A DNA stretch of 64,000 nucleotides from NCBI GenBank assembly GCA_028714875.1, contig JAQTLN010000017.1, forward strand, positions 39,654 to 103,653, given 5' to 3'. Below, one piece after another: positions 29,697 to 39,112 of the stretch; positions within the stretch are counted from its first letter, which is position 1; the number at the start of each line of letters is the position of its first letter. A program made the position numbers and the translations under genes. Under the pieces are notes generated by a model that was not told where the DNA came from, ran no database searches, and was given only the letters and a program-made list of their open reading frames with translations. This DNA is from Gallionellaceae bacterium. Its GTDB lineage: Bacteria; Pseudomonadota; Gammaproteobacteria; Burkholderiales; Thiobacillaceae.

Positions 29697-30095
29697 TCAG
29701 GAAAAAATCGAATCGCCCGAAGGAGCTAGCGCGGCTTTCAAGGCATCGGCGACACGGCCGGCGTTGAAGGGTTTGATGATGTAACCCACCGCGCCGAAGC
29801 TCACCGCCTCGCGCACGGTGGCCATGCTGGCATCGCCGGTAATCATCACCACGCGTACATCGGGATATTTCTCACGCAGTATTTTCAGAGTATCCAGGCC
29901 GGAAATACCGGGCATGTTGACGTCAAGGCAGACCGCGTCCGGCCGCAGACGCTCGACTTGCGCGAGACCCGCCTGGCCATCCTTGGCCTCACCGGCCACG
30001 GCAAAGCCCTCGCTGCGCAGGATCGCTTTGAGCACCTCACGCATGAGGGTGTCGTCATCCACCACCAGTACTCGTTGTTTTTCTTTCTCGTCCAT
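29697..30095 (-). CDS. CheY-like single-domain response regulator
   Basis: This 132-residue stand-alone receiver has acidic residues in VLVVDDDTLMRE, the phospho-acceptor Asp in CLDVNMPGISG, the conserved Thr in VMITGD and Lys in YIIKPFN. It has no output domain, so it acts by protein contact. The ATG at 30095 follows GGTGGA; a TTG four codons upstream is less likely. An intrinsic terminator lies directly upstream on the same strand, so its transcript may be attenuated or partly read through from the small gene at 30172. No cognate kinase is adjacent. Confidence 0.92.
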   Translation of the reverse strand: MDEKEKQRVLVVDDDTLMREVLKAILRSEGFAVAGEAKDGQAGLAQVERLRPDAVCLDVNMPGISGLDTLKILREKYPDVRVVMITGDASMATVREAVSFGAVGYIIKPFNAGRVADALKAALAPSGDSIFS

Positions 30096-30103
30096 TTTTT
30101 CCA

Positions 30104-30148
30104 CCAAAAAAACATGCCGGCCAATGTGTTCACTTCAGCCGGCATGTT
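30104..30148 (-). terminator. Intrinsic terminator upstream of the receiver gene
   Basis: On the minus strand, AACATGCCGGC (from 30148) pairs perfectly with GCCGGCATGTT (to 30111) across a 16-nt loop and is followed by a run of T. It ends transcripts of the 67-residue gene at 30172-30375. Confidence 0.8.
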
Positions 30149-30171
30149 CATCGACACAGAGGGACGAAACT

Positions 30172-30375
30172 TTAACCGTCATCCCCTTTATTGCTTACAG
30201 GTCTTTGCAAATATTGCATGCCGCAGTAGTGCGCCAGGAACTCTTCACCTTCCGAAGTGGATAACAAGGCATCGGCATAATCGTCCATGATGGCATCGCA
30301 ATCCAGGATGGAGCAGGCATCATCCATGGCGCAGGGCAGCAGCTTGCCGCCCGCGGTGGTATTGGGCGCTTCCAT
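30172..30375 (-). CDS. Small conserved-looking hypothetical protein, 67 residues
   Basis: I do not recognise this protein. It is acidic with four cysteines (PCAMDDACSILDC and AHYCGMQ), a mostly helical centre (CDAIMDDYADALLSTSEGE) and no signal peptide. The ATG at 30375 is well supported by AAGGAG seven bases upstream. It is followed by a clean intrinsic terminator, so it is a real short transcription unit. It is divergent from nnrD by 61 bp and lies upstream of the CheY-like gene on the same strand. The Cys pattern could bind a metal or form disulfides; no function is assigned. Confidence 0.65.
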   Translation of the reverse strand: MEAPNTTAGGKLLPCAMDDACSILDCDAIMDDYADALLSTSEGEEFLAHYCGMQYLQRPVSNKGDDG

Positions 30376-30436
30376 GACAGTCTCCTTTATGAGGGTTGTA
30401 CTGTTTCTTATAGCTCCATGACGAGAAAACAAAACC

Positions 30437-31267
30437 ATGCGCGACATACGGTTGAATACGCTTCCCGCGCGACTGGCGCCGCGCGGGGTCGATTGCAACA
30501 AGGGGGACTTCGGCGCCGTGATGGTGATCGGCGGCGCGCCGGGGATGGTCGGGGCGGCGCTGCTGGCGGCGCGCGCGGCCTTGTTCTGCGGCGCGGGAAA
30601 AGTCTATGCGGGGGTGCTCGACGAGCGCATCGGCCTAGACCCCGCCACACCGGAATTAATGGTCACCCGCCCGGACGCCTTGCCGCCATTGCCACAGACA
30701 ACTTGTCTGGTGGTGGGTCCGGGTCTGGGACAATCCGCCGCCGCGCGCGCGGCCTTGCTGGCTGTCTTGGACGTGGATCGGCCTCTGCTGCTGGATGCCG
30801 ACGCGCTCAACCTGATCGCCGCCGACCACGCCCTGCGCGACCAAGTACGAGCCCGCGCCGCGCCCACCGTGCTGACGCCACACCCCGGCGAGGCTGGACG
30901 CTTGTTGGGCTTGAGCGGCGCGGAGGTACAGAGTGACCGTCCGGGCTGCGCGCGGCGGTTGTGCGAAGCCTTCCACGTGGTGGCGGTTCTGAAAGGCGCC
31001 GGCACCCTGGTCCAGGCCCCCGGAGGCGAACTCTGGCGCAATACCAGCGGCAATCCCGGCATGGCCGCGCCCGGCATGGGCGACGTACTGACCGGCATCA
31101 TCGCCGCCCTGATCGCTCAGGGTATGGCGGTGGAAGCGGCGGCCGTTGTTGGGGCCTGGCTACATGGCGCCGCCGCCGATCTGGCGCTGGCGGAAGGGCT
31201 GGGGCCGCGTGGTCTGACCGCCTCGGAACTGATTTCGCGCGCGAGGCGATTGCTCAACCCCGCTTGA
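30437..31267 (+). CDS. nnrD: ADP-dependent (S)-NAD(P)H-hydrate dehydratase
   Basis: This 276-residue protein corresponds to the C-terminal (CARKD, ribokinase-like) half of YjeF/Nnr. It repairs hydrated NADH and NADPH using ADP. Motifs are GDFGAVMVIGGAPGMVGAAL near the start, VVGPGLGQ, LLDADALN, TPHPGEAGRLLG and NPGMAAPGMGDVLTG, the last carrying the catalytic Asp. The epimerase half (NnrE) is absent, so it is a single-domain form as in many proteobacteria. It starts 61 bp from a divergent small gene. Confidence 0.95.
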   Translation: MRDIRLNTLPARLAPRGVDCNKGDFGAVMVIGGAPGMVGAALLAARAALFCGAGKVYAGVLDERIGLDPATPELMVTRPDALPPLPQTTCLVVGPGLGQSAAARAALLAVLDVDRPLLLDADALNLIAADHALRDQVRARAAPTVLTPHPGEAGRLLGLSGAEVQSDRPGCARRLCEAFHVVAVLKGAGTLVQAPGGELWRNTSGNPGMAAPGMGDVLTGIIAALIAQGMAVEAAAVVGAWLHGAAADLALAEGLGPRGLTASELISRARRLLNPA

Positions 31268-31414
31268 TCCATTTAGTAAGAAACCCGGAAACGACCACTT
31301 TGTTGCCGCGGGAAATACTGGCATTATCCGGACGGCATATATCATTTATATCAATGGTTTTGAGGTCGGCCGCTGTCAGTGAGTGGCGCTCACAGCCCAT
31401 AAAGAAAAAAACAC

Positions 31415-32248
31415 GTGAAGGTAATCAATCACCGCCTGGTACAAGATGACGGCACGCCCGTGCCGTTCAAGGCCAGCCCCAACACCGGCGGCGGCCTGCG
31501 CGCGCGCTGGCTGGTCATGCACTACACCGGCGGGCGCAGCACGGAAAGTAGTGTCGCCTGGCTGCTCAACCCACAATCGCGGGCTTCCGCGCATGTGGTC
31601 ATCGGCCGCTATGGCGGCATCATCCAACTGGTTCCGTTCAACCTCGTCGCCTGGCATGCCGGCATATCGACCTGGCAGAACGTGAACGGCCTCAATCAGC
31701 ACGCCATCGGCATCGAACTCGACAACGCCGGCCGGCTCGACCAGATCGCGGGCAAGTGGGTATCACCGCTCAAGATCATGATGCCGGATGACCAGGTGCG
31801 CGTCGGTAACCACAAGCATGACGCCTCCGGCGCCCCGCCAAGCGGTTGGCAAACCTATACCCCGCAGCAGATCGAATCCGCCTTCGCCGTCTCCCAGGCG
31901 CTGGTTGCCCACTACGACCTGGAAGACGTCATCGGCCACGACGACATCGCCCCGGGACGCTGCCAGGACCCCGGCCCGGATTTTCCCATGGAGCATCTGC
32001 GCACCACCCTGTTCGGCCACCAGTACGACTCGCCGCCCATCTTTCTCGCCCGTACCATGCTCACCGTGCGTAGCGGGCCAGGTACCGAATTCCCCTGTCT
32101 GCCGGGCAGCCCGATACGCGCCGGCACCCGGGTTCAGGCGTTGGAACAGCAGGGCATCTGGTGGAAAGTGGATGTGCTCGACGAAGCCAACGGCGTGATG
32201 GATCTGGTGGGCTGGTGCCACGGCCGCCACCTGGTGGTGGAGAGCTGA
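31415..32248 (+). CDS. N-acetylmuramoyl-L-alanine amidase with C-terminal SH3-like domain
   Basis: This 277-residue protein has an Amidase_2 (AmpD-like zinc amidase) domain. The zinc ligands are suggested by His in WLVMHYTGG, a second His in VAWHAGIS and Asp/Cys in DIAPGRCQDPGPDFP; ASAHVVIGRYGGIIQLV is also typical. The last 70 residues (LTVRSGPGTEFPCL to VGWCHGRHLV) form a bacterial SH3 domain likely to bind peptidoglycan. It starts with GTG and has no obvious signal peptide, so it may act in the cytoplasm on recycled muropeptides or be phage-derived. Confidence 0.9.
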   Translation: MKVINHRLVQDDGTPVPFKASPNTGGGLRARWLVMHYTGGRSTESSVAWLLNPQSRASAHVVIGRYGGIIQLVPFNLVAWHAGISTWQNVNGLNQHAIGIELDNAGRLDQIAGKWVSPLKIMMPDDQVRVGNHKHDASGAPPSGWQTYTPQQIESAFAVSQALVAHYDLEDVIGHDDIAPGRCQDPGPDFPMEHLRTTLFGHQYDSPPIFLARTMLTVRSGPGTEFPCLPGSPIRAGTRVQALEQQGIWWKVDVLDEANGVMDLVGWCHGRHLVVES

Positions 32249-32262
32249 GTAATTTGTAGCTT

Positions 32263-32337
32263 GTAGGTTGGACAAAGCCGCGGGCGGGCCCAACGCTTAC
32301 CATCGATGTTGGGCACACCGCGCTTTGCCCTACCTAC
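32263..32337. repeat. Palindromic element overlapping the selO stop codon
   Basis: GTAGGTTGGACAAAGCCGCG and the inverted CGCGCTTTGCCCTACCTAC are the outer arms, and GGGCCCAAC/GTTGGGC the inner ones. The right end supplies the TAG stop of selO (32336-32334, minus strand). Confidence 0.8.
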
Positions 32338-33896
32338 GAACTGCACGAGAGCATCGAGCATCCCGGCTGGTTGCGTGCCCAATCCGGGCGTTTTGCGGCA
32401 TAGCGCGCGTACTCGGGTTGCTCGTCATAAGGCTTGCGCATCACCTCCAGCAACTCATGCACACGGGAAAGGTCACCCTGTTCGGCCAGGTTGATGGCTT
32501 CCTGAGCCAGGTAATTTCGCAGCACATAGCGTGGATTGACCGCGTTCATTCGGCCGCGCCGGCTTTCCGCAAGCTCGCCTTCGGCCCGCGCGCGGGCGGC
32601 GTAACGCTCCAGCCAGGACAGAAAAGCGGTTTCATGCCGGCGCATCAGGTCTTCGCGATAGAAGGCCTCGCGCAGTGGTTCCAGGTTTGGCGCATCCAGG
32701 TCGATCAAGGCCAATGCGCGGAAGAACAGCGTCATGTCCACCTCGGCCGCTTGCAGCAGGCTGAATGCCTCGGCGATCAACTCGGTATCGCCATCACGCA
32801 AGGTGGCAAAGCCGAATTTCGCGGCCATCATTTGCCTGTTATCGCCGTTGTAGACCTGAATGAAGCGTTCCAGGCCGGCTTGCAATGGCTCCAGCGTTGT
32901 CGACAACGGCGCCAGCGCCTCGGCTAGACGGGACAGATTCCAATGCGCGATCGACGCCTGCTGGCCGAAGCGATAGCGGCGGTTTTCCTCATCGGTGGTA
33001 TTGGGGGTCCAGTCCGGATCGTAGTTGTCGATCCAGCCATAGGGACCGTAGTCGATGGTCAGGCCGAGGATGGACATGTTGTCGGTGTTCATCACCCCAT
33101 GCACGAAGCCCACGCGCATCCAGTGCGCGACCATACGCGCGGTACGTTCGCAGACCGTGGCGAACCAGCGGGCGCGCTTTTCCTCCACGTCATCACCGAT
33201 GATGTCCGGGAAGTCGCGGCGAATCGTGAAATCCACCAGGCGCGCGAGCAATTCGTGATCGCCGCGCGAAGAGGGAATCTCGAAGTTGCCGAAGCGGATG
33301 AACGAAGGCGCCACCCGGCACACCACGGCGCCCGGTTCATGACGCGGATTGCCGTCGTACATCATGTCGCGCAACACCGGCTCGCCGGTGGCCGTCAGGC
33401 TCAGAGCGCGCGTGGTGGGCACGCCGAGATGGTGCATGGCCTCGCTACAGAGAAATTCGCGGATCGAGGAACGCAGCACCGCTCGGCCATCGGCGCGACG
33501 CGCGTAGGGTGTCGGCCCGGCGCCCTTGAGTTGCAGATCCCAGCGCTGTCCGGCGCGGTTCACCACTTCACCCAGGTTGATGGCGCGGCCATCGCCCAAC
33601 TGCCCAGCCCAATGCCCGAACTGATGCCCGCCATAGCAGGCGGCATACGCCCGCATGCCCGGCAGTTGGTGGTTACCGGTAAACACCTCGGCAAACTCCG
33701 CGCTGACCACGTCCTCGCTGGAGAGATCGAGCAACGCCGCCACTTCCGGCGACCAGGCCAGCAAGCTCGGCGCCGCTACCGGCGTCGGCAATACCGGTGA
33801 CCAGCAGGCGCCATGCACCTGGCGCCGCCGCGCGCCCTCCTCGGGATCGCCGGGAAGCTCATTGACGAAACAGTTGTCGAAATTGAAAGCCAGCAT
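32334..33896 (-). CDS. selO: SelO/YdiU protein adenylyltransferase
   Basis: This 520-residue pseudokinase-fold enzyme AMPylates Ser, Thr or Tyr of target proteins in redox responses. Family motifs are [48 protein letters not shown] (metal-binding Asn/Asp region) and DYGPYGWID. It ends CSMLSCSS; the Cys at the antepenultimate position replaces the selenocysteine of animal SelO, as in E. coli YdiU. The ATG at 33896 (MLAFNFDN) is preferred over a GTG three codons upstream. The stop codon lies within a palindromic element. Confidence 0.95.
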   Translation of the reverse strand: MLAFNFDNCFVNELPGDPEEGARRRQVHGACWSPVLPTPVAAPSLLAWSPEVAALLDLSSEDVVSAEFAEVFTGNHQLPGMRAYAACYGGHQFGHWAGQLGDGRAINLGEVVNRAGQRWDLQLKGAGPTPYARRADGRAVLRSSIREFLCSEAMHHLGVPTTRALSLTATGEPVLRDMMYDGNPRHEPGAVVCRVAPSFIRFGNFEIPSSRGDHELLARLVDFTIRRDFPDIIGDDVEEKRARWFATVCERTARMVAHWMRVGFVHGVMNTDNMSILGLTIDYGPYGWIDNYDPDWTPNTTDEENRRYRFGQQASIAHWNLSRLAEALAPLSTTLEPLQAGLERFIQVYNGDNRQMMAAKFGFATLRDGDTELIAEAFSLLQAAEVDMTLFFRALALIDLDAPNLEPLREAFYREDLMRRHETAFLSWLERYAARARAEGELAESRRGRMNAVNPRYVLRNYLAQEAINLAEQGDLSRVHELLEVMRKPYDEQPEYARYAAKRPDWARNQPGCSMLSCSS

Positions 33897-34035
33897 GGGA
33901 AGCACGGAAATAAGAATATTCAGCAGATGTGGGCACGGCGGCGCAACTCAACCGCGTTACAGACAGGGCTTCTCCGCCTCCCGGATTTGGTAGTAGTCTT
34001 GCGCGCTCACGTAATAGCTGTCCCTGGGAGACTCC

Positions 34036-34485
34036 ATGACACGACGCGCAATAGCCATCGCCTTGCTCTGCTTCTCGACCGGAGCCCTGGCCCAGTCTCC
34101 CATGGCCAAGGACAACCGTATCGCCATCCAGGTCAGCCCGAGCGAGCGTAATCATGTGCTCTATGAGATGCGTGATTATTTGCATGGCTTGTTCAACTTG
34201 AACAACGCTCTGTCGAGCAAGGACATGAAGGCGGTTGCCACATCCACTCAGCCGATGGCGGGCATGCTGGAGCACCTGCCGGGCAACCTGAAAGATCGTT
34301 TACCGGAAACATTCACCCAGATGGCCATCGGCATGAACGAAGTGCTCAAAGTCATTGCCCGCGATGCGGAAACCAAGGCGGATATGAGCCTCACACAAAG
34401 CCAGATGGCGGAACTGTTGACCTATTGTTCAGGCTGCCATGACACCTATCGCTTCGATGTGCTTCCGCCGCGGGCACGCCCATAA
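34036..34485 (+). CDS. Periplasmic C-terminal-haem cytochrome c-like protein
   Basis: This 149-residue protein has a clear signal peptide (MTRRAIAIALLCFSTGALA, cut before QS), a helical body and a single CxxCH haem site near the C-terminus (LLTYCSGCHDTYRFD). That layout is the class II (cytochrome c prime or c-556) pattern of a four-helix bundle with haem at the end. It is probably a periplasmic electron carrier or gas/redox sensor. GGGAGAC precedes the ATG. It is convergent with lapD, 18 bp apart. Confidence 0.8.
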   Translation: MTRRAIAIALLCFSTGALAQSPMAKDNRIAIQVSPSERNHVLYEMRDYLHGLFNLNNALSSKDMKAVATSTQPMAGMLEHLPGNLKDRLPETFTQMAIGMNEVLKVIARDAETKADMSLTQSQMAELLTYCSGCHDTYRFDVLPPRARP

Positions 34486-34503
34486 ACAACCCTTTTCACC
34501 CGC

Positions 34504-36450
34504 TCAAAGAGCGTCCGGACGACCGATGAAATAGCCCTGGGCGGCCAGCACGCCCAGATTTTGCAGACTGTCCCACTCCTCACGGCACTCCACCCACGGG
34601 GCAATCACCGGCACATCCAGAACCTTGGCCACCGCGACCAGGGAACGCACGAAGAATCGATTGTCGGGGCGCAGGTGAAGATCATGGATCACGCTGCCGT
34701 CGAGCTTGATGTAGGCCGGCAACACGCTTTCCAGATAGCCGAACGCGCCATGGCGCGCGGCGAAGCGGTCAATGGCCAGGTCGCCGCCCAAGGCGCGCAA
34801 TTGCCCCGCCAGCGCGACGATTTCCCTGGTGTGGCTGGCGACCGCCAGTTCATCCACCTCGAACACTAGACGCCGCGCCAGTTCGGGGCGCGCCGCCAGT
34901 TGCGCGGCCAGCCACGCGACGAATTCCAGATCGACGGCCGCCCGCGCGGACAGGTTGATCGCCCAGCGGCCATCCGGCGCGGCAACGGCAAGCAATCGCG
35001 GCAGCGCGATCTGAATCACGGCGCGGTCCAGTTCCACGGCCATTCCCAGGCGTTCCGCCACCGGCGCAAAACGCCCCGCTGGCAACGTGGAACCATCGTC
35101 GGCAATCGCCTGAACGGTTATTTCCCGGGCAAAAACCGAGTCATCGGCCAAGCGCTTGATGACCTGTCCAAACAGGCGCAAGCGGCCTTCTTCGAAAATC
35201 CGCCCGAGCAGCGCGCGCCAGGCCTGGGCACCCGGTTCATCTCCAGCGGCCGAAGGGGCATGCACGGCCAGGCAGTTCGGCCCCGAGGCACGGGCGGCGG
35301 AGAGCGCCGTATCGGCGGCGGCCAGGAGCGCGCCCAACTCGCGTTCCCGCTCGAACACGGTGCCTCCCAGCGCATAGCCATGAACGCGCAACTCCGGGTC
35401 ACCCTCGGCGATCCGCGCCAGGACTGATCGCACCTCTTGCGCCCAGGCGTCCGCGTCGGCGCCCGACATGCCATCGGCCAACAAGGCAAAGGCCGCGCCC
35501 CCCAGACGGGCGGCGAAGATCGAAGGCCCGGCCACGGCGGCCAGCGCGGCGGCGGTTGCGCGCAGCACGGCATCGCCACGCCGGTAGCCGTGCTGTTCGT
35601 TCAGTTCACGAAAACCGTTGATTTCCACCATCAACAGCAATCCACAGGGATGCTCCTCGGTGGCGCGCAGCAGATGAGTGGCCCGATCTTCCAGCGCGCG
35701 ACGGTTGGGCAGGCCGGTCAGGCTGTCGTGAAAAGCCTCGCGCCGCGCGAGGACCAGCGCGCTCGCTTGCTCCTCGAACGCCGCCTTCAACTTGCCCGTC
35801 ATGCGGTTGAGCGCTGCAACCACGGCGGCCAACTCCCGCACCCGAGGCATGCGGGTAATTTCGCGAAAAATGCGCTGCCCGATCTGCCCCGCCTGTGCCT
35901 CGATGTCCCGTAGCGGCGCCAGGATCGCGCGCAGCACCAGCCACAGGAAAACTAAAGAAACCGCGAACGTGGCCGAAAACAACAGCAGCAGCCAACGGCC
36001 CACTTCCCACAGTTCCCGGTAAGCGTGGCCGGGATGGCTGCTGACAAGCACCCGTCCCATCTGCCGCCAGCCGGAAGTAATCAGCGACTCGCCCACCGGC
36101 ATAGCCAGCGGCACGGCGCCCGCGAACCAGGCTGGAACCCCTTCCAGGGCGGGCGCCAGCTTACGAACCAGGAGCGTTTTGCCGTGCACATCAAGCAGCC
36201 GAATCTCGCTGTAATAGCCGCGATCGAACAGGGCATCGACAGTCCGCGCCACCACCAGTGGATCGCCGCCTTGCATGGCCGGCGCCAGGGACAGCCCCAG
36301 CGAAGTGGCCGCGTCCTGGGCATGGGAAGTCAGTTGCGTGGCGACATAGGACCGGGTCTGCTGGAAACTCACGCCCAGCGCGCCCAGCAGTGCCAACAAC
36401 AACAGTAGCGACACCCCCACGAACAACTGATGCGACAGTTTCATTGTCAT
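34504..36450 (-). CDS. lapD: LapD-like inner-membrane c-di-GMP receptor (degenerate GGDEF-EAL)
   Basis: This 648-residue protein has an N-terminal membrane helix (about 8-28), a periplasmic sensor domain (to about 150), a second helix (about 153-175), a HAMP-like segment, then GGDEF and EAL domains that have lost catalysis. GGDEF reads GGAAF (about residue 318) and the EAL motif reads EIT (about 440). This is the LapD pattern: the EAL domain binds c-di-GMP and the periplasmic domain sequesters LapG. SHAQDAATSLGLSL in the N-terminus also matches LapD. AAGGGA precedes the ATG at 36450. It is divergent from lapG by only 17 bp. Confidence 0.92.
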   Translation of the reverse strand: MTMKLSHQLFVGVSLLLLLALLGALGVSFQQTRSYVATQLTSHAQDAATSLGLSLAPAMQGGDPLVVARTVDALFDRGYYSEIRLLDVHGKTLLVRKLAPALEGVPAWFAGAVPLAMPVGESLITSGWRQMGRVLVSSHPGHAYRELWEVGRWLLLLFSATFAVSLVFLWLVLRAILAPLRDIEAQAGQIGQRIFREITRMPRVRELAAVVAALNRMTGKLKAAFEEQASALVLARREAFHDSLTGLPNRRALEDRATHLLRATEEHPCGLLLMVEINGFRELNEQHGYRRGDAVLRATAAALAAVAGPSIFAARLGGAAFALLADGMSGADADAWAQEVRSVLARIAEGDPELRVHGYALGGTVFERERELGALLAAADTALSAARASGPNCLAVHAPSAAGDEPGAQAWRALLGRIFEEGRLRLFGQVIKRLADDSVFAREITVQAIADDGSTLPAGRFAPVAERLGMAVELDRAVIQIALPRLLAVAAPDGRWAINLSARAAVDLEFVAWLAAQLAARPELARRLVFEVDELAVASHTREIVALAGQLRALGGDLAIDRFAARHGAFGYLESVLPAYIKLDGSVIHDLHLRPDNRFFVRSLVAVAKVLDVPVIAPWVECREEWDSLQNLGVLAAQGYFIGRPDAL

Positions 36451-36467
36451 TTTCCCTTGGTGCCAGG

Positions 36468-37103
36468 TTGAAACGTAACGTCTTGATCCTGCTAGCCACC
36501 TTCGCCGCCGCATCCGCGCTTGCCGGGCTGGCCGACCTGCCGACTCGCCTGATCGAAACCATGAGCGAACGATTCGGCCCCCAGGTTCCCGCCCATCTTG
36601 CCGCCTGGCGCAATCATCTGCTGCGTCCGGAAGAGAGCGAGCAAGCCAGGCTTGCCGGCAGCAATCGCTTCTTCAACGCCATTCCCTATCTGCGCGACAT
36701 TGACCACTGGAAGGTCGAAGACTACTGGGCCACCCCGGTGGAAACCGTCTCCAGCCAGGGCGCGGACTGCGAGGATTATGCCATCGGGAAATACTTCTCC
36801 CTGAAGGAACGCGGCATCCCGGTCGAGAAACTGCGCATCGCCTATGTGCGCCACCTGCGCCTCAACGAACCGCATATGGTTCTGGTGTATTACCCACACC
36901 CCGACGCCGATCCGCTGGTGCTGGACAACACCGACCACGAATTGAAACCCGCCTCCCAGCGCCCCGATCTGGTACCCGTCTACAGCTTCAACGACGACGA
37001 TGTGTGGACCGCGAACAGCGGCAGCCGCAGCATCGGTTCGCCACGCCAGATTCGCTTGTGGAGCGGCTTACTGGCGCGCATGCGGCGCGAGTATGAACAA
37101 TAA
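36468..37103 (+). CDS. lapG: LapG-like periplasmic cysteine protease
   Basis: This 211-residue transglutaminase-like protease (peptidase C93) has the catalytic triad visible as Cys101 in GADCEDYAIGKY, His136 in EPHMVLVYY and Asp153 in LVLDNTDHE; the spacing agrees with known LapG. The acidic DDDVW segment fits calcium dependence. A TTG at 36468 starting KRNVLILLATFAAASA gives a signal peptide and is the likely start. It releases surface adhesins when LapD is not bound to c-di-GMP. It is divergent from lapD and convergent with a TpsB gene 6 bp away. Confidence 0.93.
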   Translation: MKRNVLILLATFAAASALAGLADLPTRLIETMSERFGPQVPAHLAAWRNHLLRPEESEQARLAGSNRFFNAIPYLRDIDHWKVEDYWATPVETVSSQGADCEDYAIGKYFSLKERGIPVEKLRIAYVRHLRLNEPHMVLVYYPHPDADPLVLDNTDHELKPASQRPDLVPVYSFNDDDVWTANSGSRSIGSPRQIRLWSGLLARMRREYEQ

Positions 37104-37109
37104 GTTGGC

Positions 37110-38831
37110 TCAGAATAACTTGACGACTTGCAGCCAGAAGCGGCCGGAGCTATCGGGTTCCGACTGCGCTGACTGGGAGCCCAGCCTCCAGGCGTAATCG
37201 GCGCGCAGACGCCAATCGCCGGGAGTTTTATATGCAAGCCCCAGGCCAACAGATGACAGGCGACGCACGCTTTCACCCGTGTAGCCCGCCCAGGTGTCAT
37301 GGACCAGGCGCGAGACGCCGAAATCGGCGAGCAGCATGAGGTCCAGGGAACCCTGCGCAAGGGGATCGAGGGCGTAGCGCAGTTCCAGGTTGATCAGATG
37401 GGCATCATCCCCCGCCGCTTCAGCCTGGGGATAGGCGCGCACGCCGTTGGGTCCACCCAGGGACATCTTTTCCGAGGAGTCCAGATTTTTCGAGGCCAGT
37501 TGGCCGGAATAGGCCGCCGTGAAACTGAATCCGGAACCCAGATAGCGCTGGTGGCTGGCACTCAGGGTGAGTTTGTTGAAACCACCCGATGCTCCCGCGG
37601 CGGTTGCGGGGGCATCCAGATTCCCCGAATACAACAACGCCGAGAAGTTGCTCTTGCCGTACTGCCCGTCAAGATCGCCCAGCAGACCCAGACTGACCGC
37701 CCGCGATTGCTTATCGGTGCCACTTGCCGCGATACGGTCGCGCAACTTCTTGTAGTCGAAGCCGATGCGGCCGCGCAGGTTGTATTGCGTCGAGCGGATC
37801 AGCGCGTGATTCAACGTCACGCCGGCGATGCGGGCGGTACCGCTGGCATCCAGGTTGGCAAAATCGCTGCCCAACTGATAGTCAGCCTGAGTCAGAGACA
37901 ACCCCAAGGTAGTGCCGGAATAGCCCAGTGGCATTTGATAGCCGAGTTGGCCGTAGATCAGGCCTTCACCGCTGCTCAACACCCGCGCGGAGAAGCGGTC
38001 GCCGATGCCGGCGGGGTTGTTGAAGGCGATGCTGCCGCCAAGACGGTAGCGGCCGGTGTAGCGGCTGCCGCTGTTGTCGAATTCCAGGCTGCCGTCACGT
38101 GGCTTGCCCTCGCGCAGTTCCAGCACGAAATCGGAAGTACCCACCACGCTTCCCGGCCGCAAGGTCGCGGCGGCTTCGATGCCGTGAAGATCGTCGGCGA
38201 GTAGCGTGACCCGCTCCACCGCGCGACCGGTAATGACGCGGCCGGGCGGGAGAGGTCGCGTCAACGCGCGCGCGGCGCGGTCTTTGAGGCCGCTCTGGTT
38301 GCGTAGCACGATTTCACCGAATTGCCCTTCCAACACGGCGATTTCGACGATGCCCTCCTTGATGTCCTGCGCCGGGATATAGGCACGCGCCAGCATGCAG
38401 TCGTGATCGCGGTAATAGCGGGTGATGCGTTGCGCCAGGGCATCCAGCTCGCGCAGCGTCAACTCGCCGCCGATGGCGTCGTGGAGCAGGGCTTCGAGGG
38501 TCGCGGCGGGGTAAAGCGTGGCGCCGGTGATGCGTATCCCGCGCAAGGGAATCTGAACAGTGTCCGGGCCGCTCAAGGCGGGACGACTGGCTTCCTCGCG
38601 TTGCGGCAATGCCGGCCGCGCGGCGGGCGCCGCCGGGGCTGGGCGCACACTTTCCAGGATCTGGCCGGCGTCAGGTAGTAACGGAGCGGAATAGGCCATC
38701 GCCGACCCCAGCAGCGACAAGGCGGCCATACGGCCAGTCGCGAGCAGCAGCGCGCGCGCCCTCCAAGGCACCCAAACGGGCCGGAAGATGGGCGACAGGT
38801 CGAATTGCTTGCGCTTCATTGCCTCAATCAT
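37110..38831 (-). CDS. TpsB/FhaC/ShlB-type outer-membrane transporter (two-partner secretion)
   Basis: This 573-residue protein has a long signal region, two POTRA domains (about 90-240; DALAQRITRYYRDHDCMLARAYIP is a POTRA_2 hallmark) and a 16-strand barrel. The barrel has the conserved GGPNGVRAYPQAEAAGD loop (VRGY-like motif) and ends in a terminal Phe. Such proteins secrete large TpsA adhesins. No TpsA gene is present in the window. Next to lapD and lapG it recalls CdrAB, where LapG controls release of a TpsA adhesin. The start is uncertain: ATG at 38831, or an ATG four codons downstream. Confidence 0.92.
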   Translation of the reverse strand: MIEAMKRKQFDLSPIFRPVWVPWRARALLLATGRMAALSLLGSAMAYSAPLLPDAGQILESVRPAPAAPAARPALPQREEASRPALSGPDTVQIPLRGIRITGATLYPAATLEALLHDAIGGELTLRELDALAQRITRYYRDHDCMLARAYIPAQDIKEGIVEIAVLEGQFGEIVLRNQSGLKDRAARALTRPLPPGRVITGRAVERVTLLADDLHGIEAAATLRPGSVVGTSDFVLELREGKPRDGSLEFDNSGSRYTGRYRLGGSIAFNNPAGIGDRFSARVLSSGEGLIYGQLGYQMPLGYSGTTLGLSLTQADYQLGSDFANLDASGTARIAGVTLNHALIRSTQYNLRGRIGFDYKKLRDRIAASGTDKQSRAVSLGLLGDLDGQYGKSNFSALLYSGNLDAPATAAGASGGFNKLTLSASHQRYLGSGFSFTAAYSGQLASKNLDSSEKMSLGGPNGVRAYPQAEAAGDDAHLINLELRYALDPLAQGSLDLMLLADFGVSRLVHDTWAGYTGESVRRLSSVGLGLAYKTPGDWRLRADYAWRLGSQSAQSEPDSSGRFWLQVVKLF

Positions 38832-39112
38832 TCACCTATTTCATTAACTAAAAATTCTATCTCATTGTTTCTACATATCCCGCAATTTCAAGCACTTCTT
38901 ATGCCAAAGTCGGAACGGCAATCCGCGGATCGATCGCATAAAACAAGGCCTTCCCATGCCGGGGTCTGTGCGAAACAAGGCCGCGCGAAGGCGCCAAAAC
39001 TCGCCGTAATGCCTTGATTATGTGAAATAACTTCCGGAAGACGAGAGATACTCGGAAGCGCCCCCGCCACCATCCGAGCCGCGAAAAAGCACGACCGACA
39101 CTGTCGAAAAAT
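38832..39112. other. Gap between the TpsB gene and smc
   Basis: About 280 bp with no gene-like frame. It becomes A+T-rich next to the TpsB start, which probably contains that promoter. No terminator or repeat of the known families was recognised. Confidence 0.5.
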
